Below, piece by piece: positions 26,285 to 34,782 of a stretch of 64,000 nt of DNA. The notes under the pieces were generated by a model, which saw only the letters and a program-made list of their open reading frames with translations, had not been told where the DNA came from and searched no databases. The DNA comes from Actinomadura atramentaria DSM 43919 (GTDB lineage Bacteria > Actinomycetota > Actinomycetes > Streptosporangiales > Streptosporangiaceae). The translations under genes and the position numbers were made by a program. Each line of letters begins with the position of its first letter. Position 1 is the stretch's first letter. Location of the stretch: positions 186,001 through 250,000 of the forward strand of contig NZ_KB907212.1 of assembly GCF_000381885.1 (NCBI RefSeq), read 5' to 3'.

Positions 26285-27514
26285 TCAGCAGTTGCTCTTC
26301 GGCTGCTTGCCCGCGAAGCGGTCGTCGAGGAACGTCAGCACGTCGCCGCTCTTCAGGACCATCTCCAGCGCGTGCTCGGCGAACCAGTCGCGCGACGTCT
26401 GGATCGTCGCGCCCTTGCCGCACCAGTCCTTGACGAGCTTGTCGTCCTGCGCGACGGGGACGATCTCGTCAATCTGTGCGTGGTAGTTGTAAACGGGCGC
26501 GGCGGGCGCGGCCCCGCCCATCGTGTTCGTCTTCAGGACGGCCTGCACGCGCGGCACCGCCAGCGGATCGGGCACCGTGCTGTACTGCGACAGCTTCTTG
26601 AACGCGTACGTGGTGAGCAGGCCGGTCAGGCACTGCCCCTTGGCCTCCTTGAGCGCCTTGCGGCCCTCGTCGTTCATCAGCGGGTCGAGGTCCATCTCCG
26701 GGTACTCGGCGGCGAGGCTCGTCGCGGCCGCCGCCTCGAAGCCGGAGAAGATCCCGCCGTCGATGGACCGCGCGACGGCCTCGGGGTCGGCCGGGGTGCC
26801 GCCCATCGCGACGCCCTTCAACGTGATCTCCGGCGCGTAGTCCGGCTGCATCTGCGCGGCCCAGCCGGTCGCCTGCGCGCCGCCGGAGTAGCCGCTGAGC
26901 GCCCACGGGTTGTCCTTGCCGACGCCCGCGACGCCGGTGACGTTCCGCACGGCGCGGATGCCGTCGAGCACGGCGTGCCCGGCCTGCGGACCGCCCATGA
27001 AGATCGACTTCGGTCCCTCGTGGTCGGGCATCGCGACGGCCCAGCCCCGGTCCAGCAGCGAGCCGGACAGCATCGCGCCCATGCCCGCGAGCGCGTCGCC
27101 CGACGTCAGCCCGTAGGACGGCGCGCACTGCGTGCCGGTGGAGTCCTCGGGGGCCTGCACCGAGACGATCGGGCGCGCGCCCGTTCCGGTCCACGCCTTC
27201 TTCGGCACGATCAGGCTCGTCACGTCGAGCTGCGCGGCCATGTGGGAGTCGTTGCTGCGGTAGGAGATCTGCCAGACGTCGGCCTTGGAGTCCATGTCCC
27301 CGACCTTCGGGGTGATCTTCCGCGTGGCGACGACCTGGCCGGGCTGATACGACGCGATGTTCGCGGGTGCCGCGTAGAACGGGTCCTGATCAGGCGGGAC
27401 GGACCCGGCGGCGGGTCCGTCCGCCCGCGCGGGGACGGCGAACGCGGCGGCGGCGAGGCCGGCGGCGAGCGGCAGCGCGACGGCGGCGCGACGGGAGGGC
27501 AGGGCAGGGCGCAT
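26285..27514 (-). CDS. Secreted lipase, paralogue of the gene at 84-1316
   Basis: A 409-residue exported hydrolase with a signal peptide ending about ARA-D at residue 31. The nucleophile elbow is SGYSGGAQ with Ser210. The CAPSY, RGWAVAMPDHEG and YAPE-KGVA-GGTPAD blocks match the secretory lipase family and the paralogue near the window start. A GGAGG ribosome binding site precedes the ATG at 27514. It is probably extracellular and acts on lipid esters; the exact substrate is unknown. Confidence 0.87.
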   Translation of the reverse strand: MRPALPSRRAAVALPLAAGLAAAAFAVPARADGPAAGSVPPDQDPFYAAPANIASYQPGQVVATRKITPKVGDMDSKADVWQISYRSNDSHMAAQLDVTSLIVPKKAWTGTGARPIVSVQAPEDSTGTQCAPSYGLTSGDALAGMGAMLSGSLLDRGWAVAMPDHEGPKSIFMGGPQAGHAVLDGIRAVRNVTGVAGVGKDNPWALSGYSGGAQATGWAAQMQPDYAPEITLKGVAMGGTPADPEAVARSIDGGIFSGFEAAAATSLAAEYPEMDLDPLMNDEGRKALKEAKGQCLTGLLTTYAFKKLSQYSTVPDPLAVPRVQAVLKTNTMGGAAPAAPVYNYHAQIDEIVPVAQDDKLVKDWCGKGATIQTSRDWFAEHALEMVLKSGDVLTFLDDRFAGKQPKSNC

Positions 27515-27640
27515 CGGCGCTCCTCGGTGGGACGGGGCGGGTTCGTCCCAGCACTGTGACGTGGCGCACGCGGCCGGACCAGAGTCACGGCATCGCAATC
27601 CGCCGCCCGACCTCGACCCCGTGTGACAAACGCGCGGCCC

Positions 27641-29119
27641 CTATTTTGGGACCGGCCAGGTGTGGACGGGTTCGTTCGCGCGCATGTGCTCGGCGTAGAG
27701 GCGGGTCATCGCGCGCAGCGCCGGATGGCGGGCGGTTCCGGCGCGCTCGAACGCCTCGACGGTCTTCGTCTGCCAGGCCGCGCCCGTCTGGCCCGTCACC
27801 GCGCGCCGCTCGATGATGCCGAGCAGCCGGTCGCGGCGGGCCGGGTCGACGCCCCACAGGTCCAGGCCGCGGTGCGCGAGCGGCAGCAGGCGCTCCAGCA
27901 CGAGTTCGCTCGCCGGTACTTCGCCCATGCCGGGCCAGTACAGGACCGAGTCCATCCCGCCGCGCGCCGCCCGATGCAGGTTGTCCTCGGCGGCCGCGAA
28001 CGACATCCGCGTCCACACCGGCCGCTCTTCCTCCGCGAGCGACCGCACGAGCCCGTAGTAGAAGGCCCCGTTCGCGACGACGTCGGCGGCCGTCGGCCCG
28101 GCGGGCAGCACCCGGTTCTCGACGCGCAGATGCGGACGGCCCTTCACGACCGCGTAGATCGGCCGGTTCCACCGGTAGACGGTCCCGTTGTGCAAGGACA
28201 GCTCGCCCAGTTCCGGGATGCCGCCCGCGTCCAGCACCTCGACGGGATCTTCGTCCTCGCAGAGCGGCAGCAGCGCCGGGAAGTACCGTGTGTTCTCCTC
28301 GAAGAGGTCGAACACCGACGTGATCCACCGCTCGCCGAACCACACGCGCGGCCGGACGCCCTGCGACTTCAGCTCTTCCGGGCGCGTGTCGGTGGACTGC
28401 TCGAACAGCGTGATCCGCGTCTCCTGGTGCAGCCGGTGCCCGAACAGGAACGGCGAGTTCGCCGCGAGCGCGACCTGCGGCCCGGCGATGGCCTGCGCCG
28501 CGTTCCAGTACGCGCCGAACTCGTCCGGGCTGACCTGCAGATGGAACTGCACGCTCGTGCAGGCGGCCTCGGGCAGGATCGTCTCGGTGTGGACGTGCAG
28601 CGGCTCGGGGCCGTCGATCGCGATGCGCATCTCCTCGCCGCGCGCCGCGACGATCTGGTCGTTCAGCATCTTGTAGCGCGCGTTGCCGGAGATGGCTTCC
28701 TCGCCGATGTCGCCCACGCGCAGCGTCGGCAGGATGCCGATCATGATCAGCCGCCCGCCGACTTCTTCGGCGCGCTCGTCGGCGTGCTCGACGCGGGCAC
28801 GGACCTCCGTCTCCAGTTCACCGGTGCCCTGCCCGCCCAGTTCGCGCGGCGGAATGTTGATCTCCAGGTTGAACTGGCCCAGCTCCGTCGCCCACGCGGG
28901 ATCGGCGATGGCCTTGAGCACGTCGGCGTTGCGCATCAGCGGGTCGCCGAGGGCGTCGACGAGGTTCAGCTCGATCTCCAGCCCGATGTGGGGGCGCTCG
29001 AACTCGAACTGCGACTCGCCGAGCATCCGGGCGAGCACGTCCAGGCAGCGCCGGACCTTCTCCCGGTAGCGCCGCCGGTCCTCCCCGTTGACGGTGACCG
29101 CCGTGACGTCCCTGCCCAT
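27641..29119 (-). CDS. Glutamate-cysteine ligase family protein
   Basis: A 492-residue stand-alone GCS2-superfamily ligase with HIGLEIELNLVD near the start, FNLEINIPPRELGG, EACTSVQFHLQVSP and AANSPFLFGHRLHQETRI. The Glu-rich N-terminal motif binds ATP-metal in the family. It likely forms a gamma-glutamyl or similar amide; whether it feeds mycothiol-like or other thiol metabolism cannot be told here. It is divergent from the orphan histidine kinase with a 146-nt gap containing a large inverted repeat. The ATG at 29119 is preceded by AGGGACGG. Confidence 0.82.
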   Translation of the reverse strand: MGRDVTAVTVNGEDRRRYREKVRRCLDVLARMLGESQFEFERPHIGLEIELNLVDALGDPLMRNADVLKAIADPAWATELGQFNLEINIPPRELGGQGTGELETEVRARVEHADERAEEVGGRLIMIGILPTLRVGDIGEEAISGNARYKMLNDQIVAARGEEMRIAIDGPEPLHVHTETILPEAACTSVQFHLQVSPDEFGAYWNAAQAIAGPQVALAANSPFLFGHRLHQETRITLFEQSTDTRPEELKSQGVRPRVWFGERWITSVFDLFEENTRYFPALLPLCEDEDPVEVLDAGGIPELGELSLHNGTVYRWNRPIYAVVKGRPHLRVENRVLPAGPTAADVVANGAFYYGLVRSLAEEERPVWTRMSFAAAEDNLHRAARGGMDSVLYWPGMGEVPASELVLERLLPLAHRGLDLWGVDPARRDRLLGIIERRAVTGQTGAAWQTKTVEAFERAGTARHPALRAMTRLYAEHMRANEPVHTWPVPK

Positions 29120-29146
29120 GTGACCGTCCCTGCGTCCGGATGAAGT

Positions 29147-29217
29147 GTCACAAAACGGATGTCCCCGGTGGGCGGCCACGAAACCCGGCCTTGGTTTTCG
29201 GGTGCCCGTTTTGTGAC
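29147..29217. promoter_or_regulatory. Long inverted repeat between divergent ligase and kinase genes
   Basis: GTCACAAAACGG (29147-29158) and CCGTTTTGTGAC (29206-29217) are perfect 12-nt inverted copies spaced by 47 nt. An inner imperfect pair (CGAAACC / GGTTTTCG) lies between them. It may be a pair of repressor sites or an extended stem. Confidence 0.5.
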
Positions 29218-29265
29218 CCGTGGGTACCTTGGTGTAATCGACGTCCGCGCGGGAGCGGGAGGACC

Positions 29266-30612
29266 ATGCGGCTGCGACCCCGGTCGATCCGGGCACGCGA
29301 CACGCTCGTGTCGGCCGTGCTCGCCGCGCTCGTGTTCGGGGCCGTCGCGTTCGCCGTCGACCTGTCCGTCCGGGCCGGCGTCCAGGCGTCCGTGCTCTCC
29401 CAGGTCCAGCAGGCCGCGCGGCGGGTCAGCGGCGGCGTCCGCGACGGGACGCTCAGCTCGCCCATCCCCGACGACACGCGCGGCCGCATCGCCATCCAGG
29501 TCGTCGCGCCCGGCGGCCGGATCGTCGACGCCACCGAGGCGACCGCCGGACGGCCGCTCCTCAGCCACCGCTGGCCGCCGCCCGACCACCGCGTCCAGGA
29601 CTTCACGCAGTGCCGCGCCCGCGCCGGGCCCGGCAAGGACTGCGTGCTGCTGGAGGCGATCCGGGCGACCACCGCGCCGGACTCGGTGGTCGTCTACGCG
29701 GCGCGGCCCGTCCCCGGCTACCTGTCGAACGGGCTGCTGGAGACCGGGCTCGGGCTGCTCGTGCTGCTGCTGTCCGCGCTCGCCGCGTGGATCACCTGGC
29801 GCATCGTCGGCCGGACGCTGCGGCCCGTCGGGCTCATCCGCGCCCAGCTCGCCGAGATCAGCGGCAGCGACCTGTCCCGCCGCGTCCCCCAGCCCGCCGG
29901 GCAGGACGAGATCGCCCAGCTCGCCCGCACCGCCAACCAGACCCTCGACCGGCTCGAGCGCGCCGTCGCGCGACAGCGGCAGTTCGCCTCCGACGCGTCC
30001 CACGAACTGCGCACGCCCATCACCGGGCTCCGCGCCAACCTCGAGGACGCCGCGATGCACCCCGACGACACCGACCTGGTCGAGGTCGTCCGCACCGCGC
30101 TGCGCGACACCGACCGGCTGGAGTCGATCATCACCGACCTGCTGCTGCTCGCCCGCATCGGGACCGGCGGGACCGCCGCGCAGGAGTCCGTCGACCTCGG
30201 CGCGCTCGCCCGCGCGGAACTCGCGCGCCGCCCGGCCGTCCACGCGGTCCTCGCGGAGGGGGTCCGGGTGCGGGGGGTGCGGATGCAGCTCGTCCGGCTG
30301 CTGAACAACCTGCTCGACAACGCGGAGCGGTACGCGGGCGGGGCGGTCGAGGTCCGCGTCGCCCGCTCCGGCGGCGCGGCGCTCCTCACCGTCGCCGACG
30401 ACGGGCCCGGCATCGCCCCCGCCGACCGCGAACGCGTCTTCGAACGCTTCACCCGCCTGGACTCCGCCCGCAGCCGGGGCGCGGGCGGCACCGGGCTCGG
30501 CCTCGCCATCGCCCGGGAGATCGCCCGCGCGCACGGCGGCGACCTGGTCATCGAGGACGCCTCCCGCGGCGCGCGCTTCGCGCTTCGCCTCCCCCTAGGC
30601 CCCGCCCGCTGA
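29266..30612 (+). CDS. Orphan sensor histidine kinase
   Basis: A 448-residue HAMP-containing membrane kinase. Transmembrane helices lie at about 14-35 and 155-178, with an extracytoplasmic sensor between them. The phosphoacceptor motif SDASHELRTPI has His246; the N box (LNNLLDNAERYA), VADDGPGIA and GAGGTGLGLAIA follow. GGGAGG precedes the ATG. No response regulator gene is adjacent, so its partner is elsewhere. A hairpin follows the stop. Confidence 0.9.
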   Translation: MRLRPRSIRARDTLVSAVLAALVFGAVAFAVDLSVRAGVQASVLSQVQQAARRVSGGVRDGTLSSPIPDDTRGRIAIQVVAPGGRIVDATEATAGRPLLSHRWPPPDHRVQDFTQCRARAGPGKDCVLLEAIRATTAPDSVVVYAARPVPGYLSNGLLETGLGLLVLLLSALAAWITWRIVGRTLRPVGLIRAQLAEISGSDLSRRVPQPAGQDEIAQLARTANQTLDRLERAVARQRQFASDASHELRTPITGLRANLEDAAMHPDDTDLVEVVRTALRDTDRLESIITDLLLLARIGTGGTAAQESVDLGALARAELARRPAVHAVLAEGVRVRGVRMQLVRLLNNLLDNAERYAGGAVEVRVARSGGAALLTVADDGPGIAPADRERVFERFTRLDSARSRGAGGTGLGLAIAREIARAHGGDLVIEDASRGARFALRLPLGPAR

Positions 30613-30635
30613 TCCGTCCACACCCTGTGGACGGA
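30613..30635 (+). terminator. Hairpin terminator after histidine kinase
   Basis: A perfect 10-bp stem (30613-30622 with 30626-30635) closed by CCC, starting at the stop codon. Its core GTCCACA-N3-TGTGGAC recurs in the terminator at 37261-37307. Confidence 0.7.
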
Positions 30636-30700
30636 CAGGACCGAACCGCGCATGACGCGGGCGGCAGGCCACCGAGTTTGGGACACAACGGAGGTGCTGG

Positions 30701-30937
30701 TCAGGGGGACGCGGCGTAGGCGTACAGCCGGCCCGCCGCCTCGGACAGGTCGTTGGACGCGATCACGCACGCGGTGATGTGCGCGTTCAGCGCCGCGTAC
30801 AGCCAGGGCGGGGTCGTCTCGCGGGCGCGCAGCCGGGCGGCGAGGGCGCGCAGGCTCCGGGCGCGGGCGGCGAGCGCGGCGGCGTCGGCGTCCAGCGTCC
30901 GCGCGTGGTCGATGACGGTGTCGCGGGGCTGCGGCAT
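30701..30937 (-). CDS. Small helical protein, function unknown
   Basis: A 78-residue, Ala/Arg-rich, probably all-helical protein (LDADAAALAARARSLRALAARLRA, then LYAALNAHITACVIASNDL). I do not recognise a family. GGAGAC sits just upstream of the ATG. It lies 27 nt after the hydrolase-fusion stop on the same strand, so it is probably the last gene of the P450-peroxidase operon. The size and two-helix look are loosely like WXG100-type proteins, but there is no clear W-x-G motif. Confidence 0.6.
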   Translation of the reverse strand: MPQPRDTVIDHARTLDADAAALAARARSLRALAARLRARETTPPWLYAALNAHITACVIASNDLSEAAGRLYAYAASP

Positions 30938-30964
30938 GGGGGTCTCCGGTCGGTCGGGCGCGGG

Positions 30965-33214
30965 TCAGGCGGGCGTGTCGCGCAGGCTCCGGTGCGCGGG
31001 GGAGACGACGCACAGCAGCGGCCGCGCCCCGTCGAGCCCGAGGTCGCGCAGGTGCCGCGCCAGCGGGTGCGCCGACGGGCCGACCGTGAGCCGCGCGCTC
31101 GGCGCGGGATGCGCGACCCGCCGCCCGCGCCGCTCCACGCATGCCCGGACGAGCGCCCGGTCCCGGAGGGCGTGGACGACGAGGTCCCGTGCCGCGACGG
31201 GCACGCCCGGTCCGAGCGCGCCGGTGAACGTCAGCACCGCGCCGTCCGCCGCGTCCGCCTCCGCCCGCACGCGGCGCGCGCCGCCCTCGACGCGCACGTC
31301 GCCGGTGTCGGCGGGGAGCCCGAACACCTCCCGCGCGACCGCGCACGCGAGGTCCGTCGAGACCAGTGAGGCCAGGAAGCACGTCGCGAACCGCTCCACG
31401 CGCGGGTCGCGCACGACGACGCCGACGTCCACTTCCAGATACCGCCCGAGGCTCGTCCGGCGGTGGTCGTAGGCGTGGACGGCGACCAGCGCCCGCCCGC
31501 CAACGGTCACCACGCGTCCGGCCCCGCCCAGCACGCGCCCCGCCGCACCCGCCTCGGCCGCGAAGTACGCGGTGAACGCGAACCCGTCCTCACAGCGCAC
31601 CGGCAGTTCGACGCCCCCGCCCGCCACCGCAACGACCCGCCCGCCCAGGGCCCCGCCCGAGCCCGCTCCCTGCGCAGGCGGAACAAGCCCACGCGCCGCA
31701 GCGCCCGCAGTCGGTACAGGCCCGGTCCCGGGCCGTGGAGATGGCACAAGGCCGGTTGTGTCGGGCTGCGCTGTCGGGACGGACCCGTCCGCGCCGGGCC
31801 GCGCTGGCGTGCCGGACCCGGATCTCGCTGGCCCGCGCGGCGCCGGACGCGGCGTCGGGGCTGGTTCGCGGTCGTAGAGCTGGTACAGCCCCGTCCGCGT
31901 CACCGGCCCCCGGTAGGGCGCGAGCCGGGCGTCGATCGCGGCGCGTGCCTCGGGCAGGCGTTCGGCCAGGTCGGCGGTGTAGTGCTCGATGCTGTGGCAC
32001 GCGGGGAACACGTCGGACGGGTCGCCGTAGTCCACCACGTACCAGTCGGGATGCAGGTCGAAGCAACTGCCCGCGCCCTGCCCGTCCAGGCTGGGGATCA
32101 GGTCGTGCCGGTTCGTGATGCTCGCGACCCACGTCCGGGGATCGGCCGGGGTCTTGAAGTCGACCGGCGACCCGACCGCCACGATGTGCGTGACGGTCCG
32201 CCGCGCGCAGAACGCCCGGTCCTGCGCGAGGCTGAGCACGGCCGCGCCGCCCGCGCTGTGCCCGACCAGCGCGATCTCGGCCCCGTCCGGCATGCCGAAG
32301 TCGTCGATCGCCTTGGCCAGCGCGCGGCTGTACGGCGCGCTGTCCAGCACGGTGCTGCTGAACGCGCCGAGCAGGTCCGCGGGCGACACGTCGTCCGGCC
32401 GCCCGAGCCGCATGCCGGGCACCTGGACGACGAACCGCGCCGCCCCGTCCGGCCCCGCCACGGCCTGCACCAGCACCCGGCCGGTCGGGCCGATCACGGC
32501 GATGTTGCCGAGGAACGCCAGCAGCGACCCCGACGACGCCAGCAGCGCGGCCTCCCGCGCGGACGGCTCGGTCCGCCGCGCCGCGCCCTCGCCCCGGTCC
32601 AGCGCGGCGACGGCCCGGTTGCTCAGCCCCGTCACCGGGTCGGCGGTCGCGGTCGCCGCGCCCGTCGCGATCAGCCACGCCGTCCGGTCGTTCAGCGGGT
32701 TGCGGTCGAGCAGCGCCCGCAGCGCCAGCACTTCGGAGAACACCGGTGCGAGCGCGGTCAGCGTCCGCGCCGCGCCCCGGTCGCGGACGAGCGCCACCAG
32801 CGCCCGCGCCGCCTCGACCTCGCGCGCGGCGGCGACCGCGTCGTTCAACCGACGCAGCATCGGGTCCGCCGCGAGGTCGGGTTCGGTGAGCGCGACCGCC
32901 GCGATGCGCAGCCGCAGCGACGTCGTCATGACGCGCACGGCCAGGCTCTCCGCCCGCACGACCTCGCCCAGCTTGCCGCCGAGCGTCCCGACCGGCCCGC
33001 CGGCCAGCGCGTACCCCAGCCCGCGCCGGTTCGTCACCGCGCGCAGCACCGCCCGCTGCGCCCGCAGGCCCGGGCCCGGCGCGCGGCGCAGCGTCCGGCC
33101 GACGTCGGTCAGCGCGGCGGTGGCGTGGACGGACGCCGCGCGGATCTCCTCCGCCGCCTCGGCCAGCTCCCGCGCGGCGGCGCGCAGCGCGGCGGCGTCG
33201 TCGAGCTCGGTCAC
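30965..33214 (-). CDS. Alpha/beta hydrolase fused to an acetoacetate-decarboxylase-like domain
   Basis: A 749-residue fusion. Residues 1-230 are helical; about 230-430 form a lipase-like hydrolase with GHSAGG (nucleophile Ser320), an acidic residue in NRHDLIPS and His411 region (CHSIEHYT). A Pro/Gly linker (450-515) leads to an acetoacetate-decarboxylase-like domain (about 535-745: ELPVRCEDGFAFTAYF, AYDHRRTSLGRYLEVDVGV). The family's Schiff-base Lys (GFPKK region) appears replaced in REVFGLPADTG, so decarboxylation is doubtful. The GTG start at 33214 overlaps the peroxidase stop (GTGA). It may release or modify the oxygenated acyl product. Confidence 0.75.
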   Translation of the reverse strand: MTELDDAAALRAAARELAEAAEEIRAASVHATAALTDVGRTLRRAPGPGLRAQRAVLRAVTNRRGLGYALAGGPVGTLGGKLGEVVRAESLAVRVMTTSLRLRIAAVALTEPDLAADPMLRRLNDAVAAAREVEAARALVALVRDRGAARTLTALAPVFSEVLALRALLDRNPLNDRTAWLIATGAATATADPVTGLSNRAVAALDRGEGAARRTEPSAREAALLASSGSLLAFLGNIAVIGPTGRVLVQAVAGPDGAARFVVQVPGMRLGRPDDVSPADLLGAFSSTVLDSAPYSRALAKAIDDFGMPDGAEIALVGHSAGGAAVLSLAQDRAFCARRTVTHIVAVGSPVDFKTPADPRTWVASITNRHDLIPSLDGQGAGSCFDLHPDWYVVDYGDPSDVFPACHSIEHYTADLAERLPEARAAIDARLAPYRGPVTRTGLYQLYDREPAPTPRPAPRGPARSGSGTPARPGADGSVPTAQPDTTGLVPSPRPGTGPVPTAGAAARGLVPPAQGAGSGGALGGRVVAVAGGGVELPVRCEDGFAFTAYFAAEAGAAGRVLGGAGRVVTVGGRALVAVHAYDHRRTSLGRYLEVDVGVVVRDPRVERFATCFLASLVSTDLACAVAREVFGLPADTGDVRVEGGARRVRAEADAADGAVLTFTGALGPGVPVAARDLVVHALRDRALVRACVERRGRRVAHPAPSARLTVGPSAHPLARHLRDLGLDGARPLLCVVSPAHRSLRDTPA

Positions 33215-34782
33215 AGCGCGCCCCGCCACGTCATGCTCACGAACCGCGGCTCGGGGTCCTCCGGGATGTTCCGGTGCAGGATGTCGGAGAGGTTCCGCGT
33301 CGCGCCGATAATCCGCATCCCGCACGGCGAGAACGTCTCCGCGCCGACCACGCGCGGCGCGAGCAGCGGGTTCGTGAGCGCCTGCGAGAACGCGTCGATC
33401 GCGATGATCTTCGTCAGCAGCGGCGGCAGGATCGCCTTCGCCGACCCCGGCTCCTCGGCGAACAGCCCGACGTACAGGTCGACGTCGTCCACGCTCCGGT
33501 ACACCTCGCGCAGCGCGCCGCTCACTTTCGGATCGCCGCTGATCTGCTCGAACTCGCGCACTCCGGGGAACCGGCAGTGCTTCCGGTACGCGTTGTAAGG
33601 CGCGAGTTCCAGCGCCCGCGACCCCGCGATGCTCGCGACGTCCACCTCGCGCAGCACCGGGTCGGTGTTGAACAGCCCGATGCGCCCGGCGCGCTGCTCC
33701 GACGCGTCCTCGAACAGCCGCCCGAGCCCCGGGCCGGGCAGCAGCGCGCTCCCGAACAGCGTCGCGGCCAGCGGCATCTCCTGCCCGCCGACGTCCAGCG
33801 ACGACGGGACGAGCTGATGCCACCGGTACACCAGGTTGAACTCCACCGACGCCCAGTTCTGCCGGTGCCACACGGCGCGCGCGAGCCGCGACGTCAGCGC
33901 CGGTTCCAGGACGAACCGGAAGTGGTACGGCGTGATGTGGTTGATGTACTCCTCGACGACCAGCTTGATGACCAGCGCGATCACGACGTTGCGCGCCGTC
34001 TGGAACAGCCGCTCGTCGTCCCACCGCGGGTTCTCGTCCGCGAGCAGCCGCGCGATCCGGTTGTGCTCCCGCAGGAACAGCACCGTCAGCATCGTGAAAC
34101 CGACCTGGGTGTTGCCGCGGTCGCCGCCGAGGGCGAAAAGCGTGTCGCGCTGCCGCTCGTCCAGCAGGTCCATCCGGGCGACGCTCAGCGCCGCGAACTC
34201 CGGCCTGATCCGCCCCCGCTCGCACAGGTGCGGCGGGAACTCGCCGCCGTTGATCACCTGGCTCTTGAGCAGCCCGCCGTCGAACGCGCGGATCGCGGCG
34301 GTCGCCGCGTCGTCCAGGCCGTAGAGCTGGTTCAGGTCGATCTCGTGGTTGGAGCTGTTGATCCGCGGATCGCGCGGCAGTTTGGTGTCGCCGCGCAGGA
34401 ACCCGTCGGTGAACCACTGCGCGAAGTAGGCGAACAGGACGGTCGAGCGCGGGCAGGGGATCATCGCGTCGCCGCGCGCGAACAGGTCGGCGGCGCGCTC
34501 GGGCGTCGGCCGCGCGGTGTCGTCGCCGGGGACGGGCGGCAGGTGGCGGCCCATGTACGACCGGTCCGTCAGCGACGACCACGACGTGTACGGCGCCATC
34601 GTGCTCAGCGGCTCGGGCCGCCCCGGCATCTCCCGGACGGCGCTGTCGATCAGCGCCGCGTTCAGCCGCAGCCGCACCGGGCGGACCGACTCGGCCAGCC
34701 GCCACAGCGGCGCGCCGTGCGTGAGCGCGAGGTAGCGCAGCCGGTTCTTCGCGCCGTCCGTCGCGATGGACCGCGCCTTCAC
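33211..34782 (-). CDS. Cyclooxygenase-like animal haem peroxidase/fatty acid dioxygenase
   Basis: A 523-residue member of the peroxidase-cyclooxygenase superfamily without signal peptide or EGF domain. Blocks match prostaglandin H synthase: FAYFAQWFTDGFL, HEIDLNQLYG, QVINGGEFPP, FLREHNRIARLL, EYINHITPYHF and EFNLVYRWHQLVP. The last block keeps the cyclooxygenase Tyr (Tyr319, COX Tyr385) and the proximal haem His (His322, COX His388). The distal His (COX His207) appears replaced by Asp126. It should oxygenate unsaturated fatty acids. The GTG at 34782 overlaps the P450 stop, giving tight coupling with the P450 gene. Confidence 0.85.
   Translation of the reverse strand: MKARSIATDGAKNRLRYLALTHGAPLWRLAESVRPVRLRLNAALIDSAVREMPGRPEPLSTMAPYTSWSSLTDRSYMGRHLPPVPGDDTARPTPERAADLFARGDAMIPCPRSTVLFAYFAQWFTDGFLRGDTKLPRDPRINSSNHEIDLNQLYGLDDAATAAIRAFDGGLLKSQVINGGEFPPHLCERGRIRPEFAALSVARMDLLDERQRDTLFALGGDRGNTQVGFTMLTVLFLREHNRIARLLADENPRWDDERLFQTARNVVIALVIKLVVEEYINHITPYHFRFVLEPALTSRLARAVWHRQNWASVEFNLVYRWHQLVPSSLDVGGQEMPLAATLFGSALLPGPGLGRLFEDASEQRAGRIGLFNTDPVLREVDVASIAGSRALELAPYNAYRKHCRFPGVREFEQISGDPKVSGALREVYRSVDDVDLYVGLFAEEPGSAKAILPPLLTKIIAIDAFSQALTNPLLAPRVVGAETFSPCGMRIIGATRNLSDILHRNIPEDPEPRFVSMTWRGAL

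Noticed and set aside
33214..34705. Longer hydrolase-fusion protein starting inside the peroxidase gene
   Set aside because: The extra residues are a frame shadow of the peroxidase; the GTGA overlap gives a natural start at 33214.
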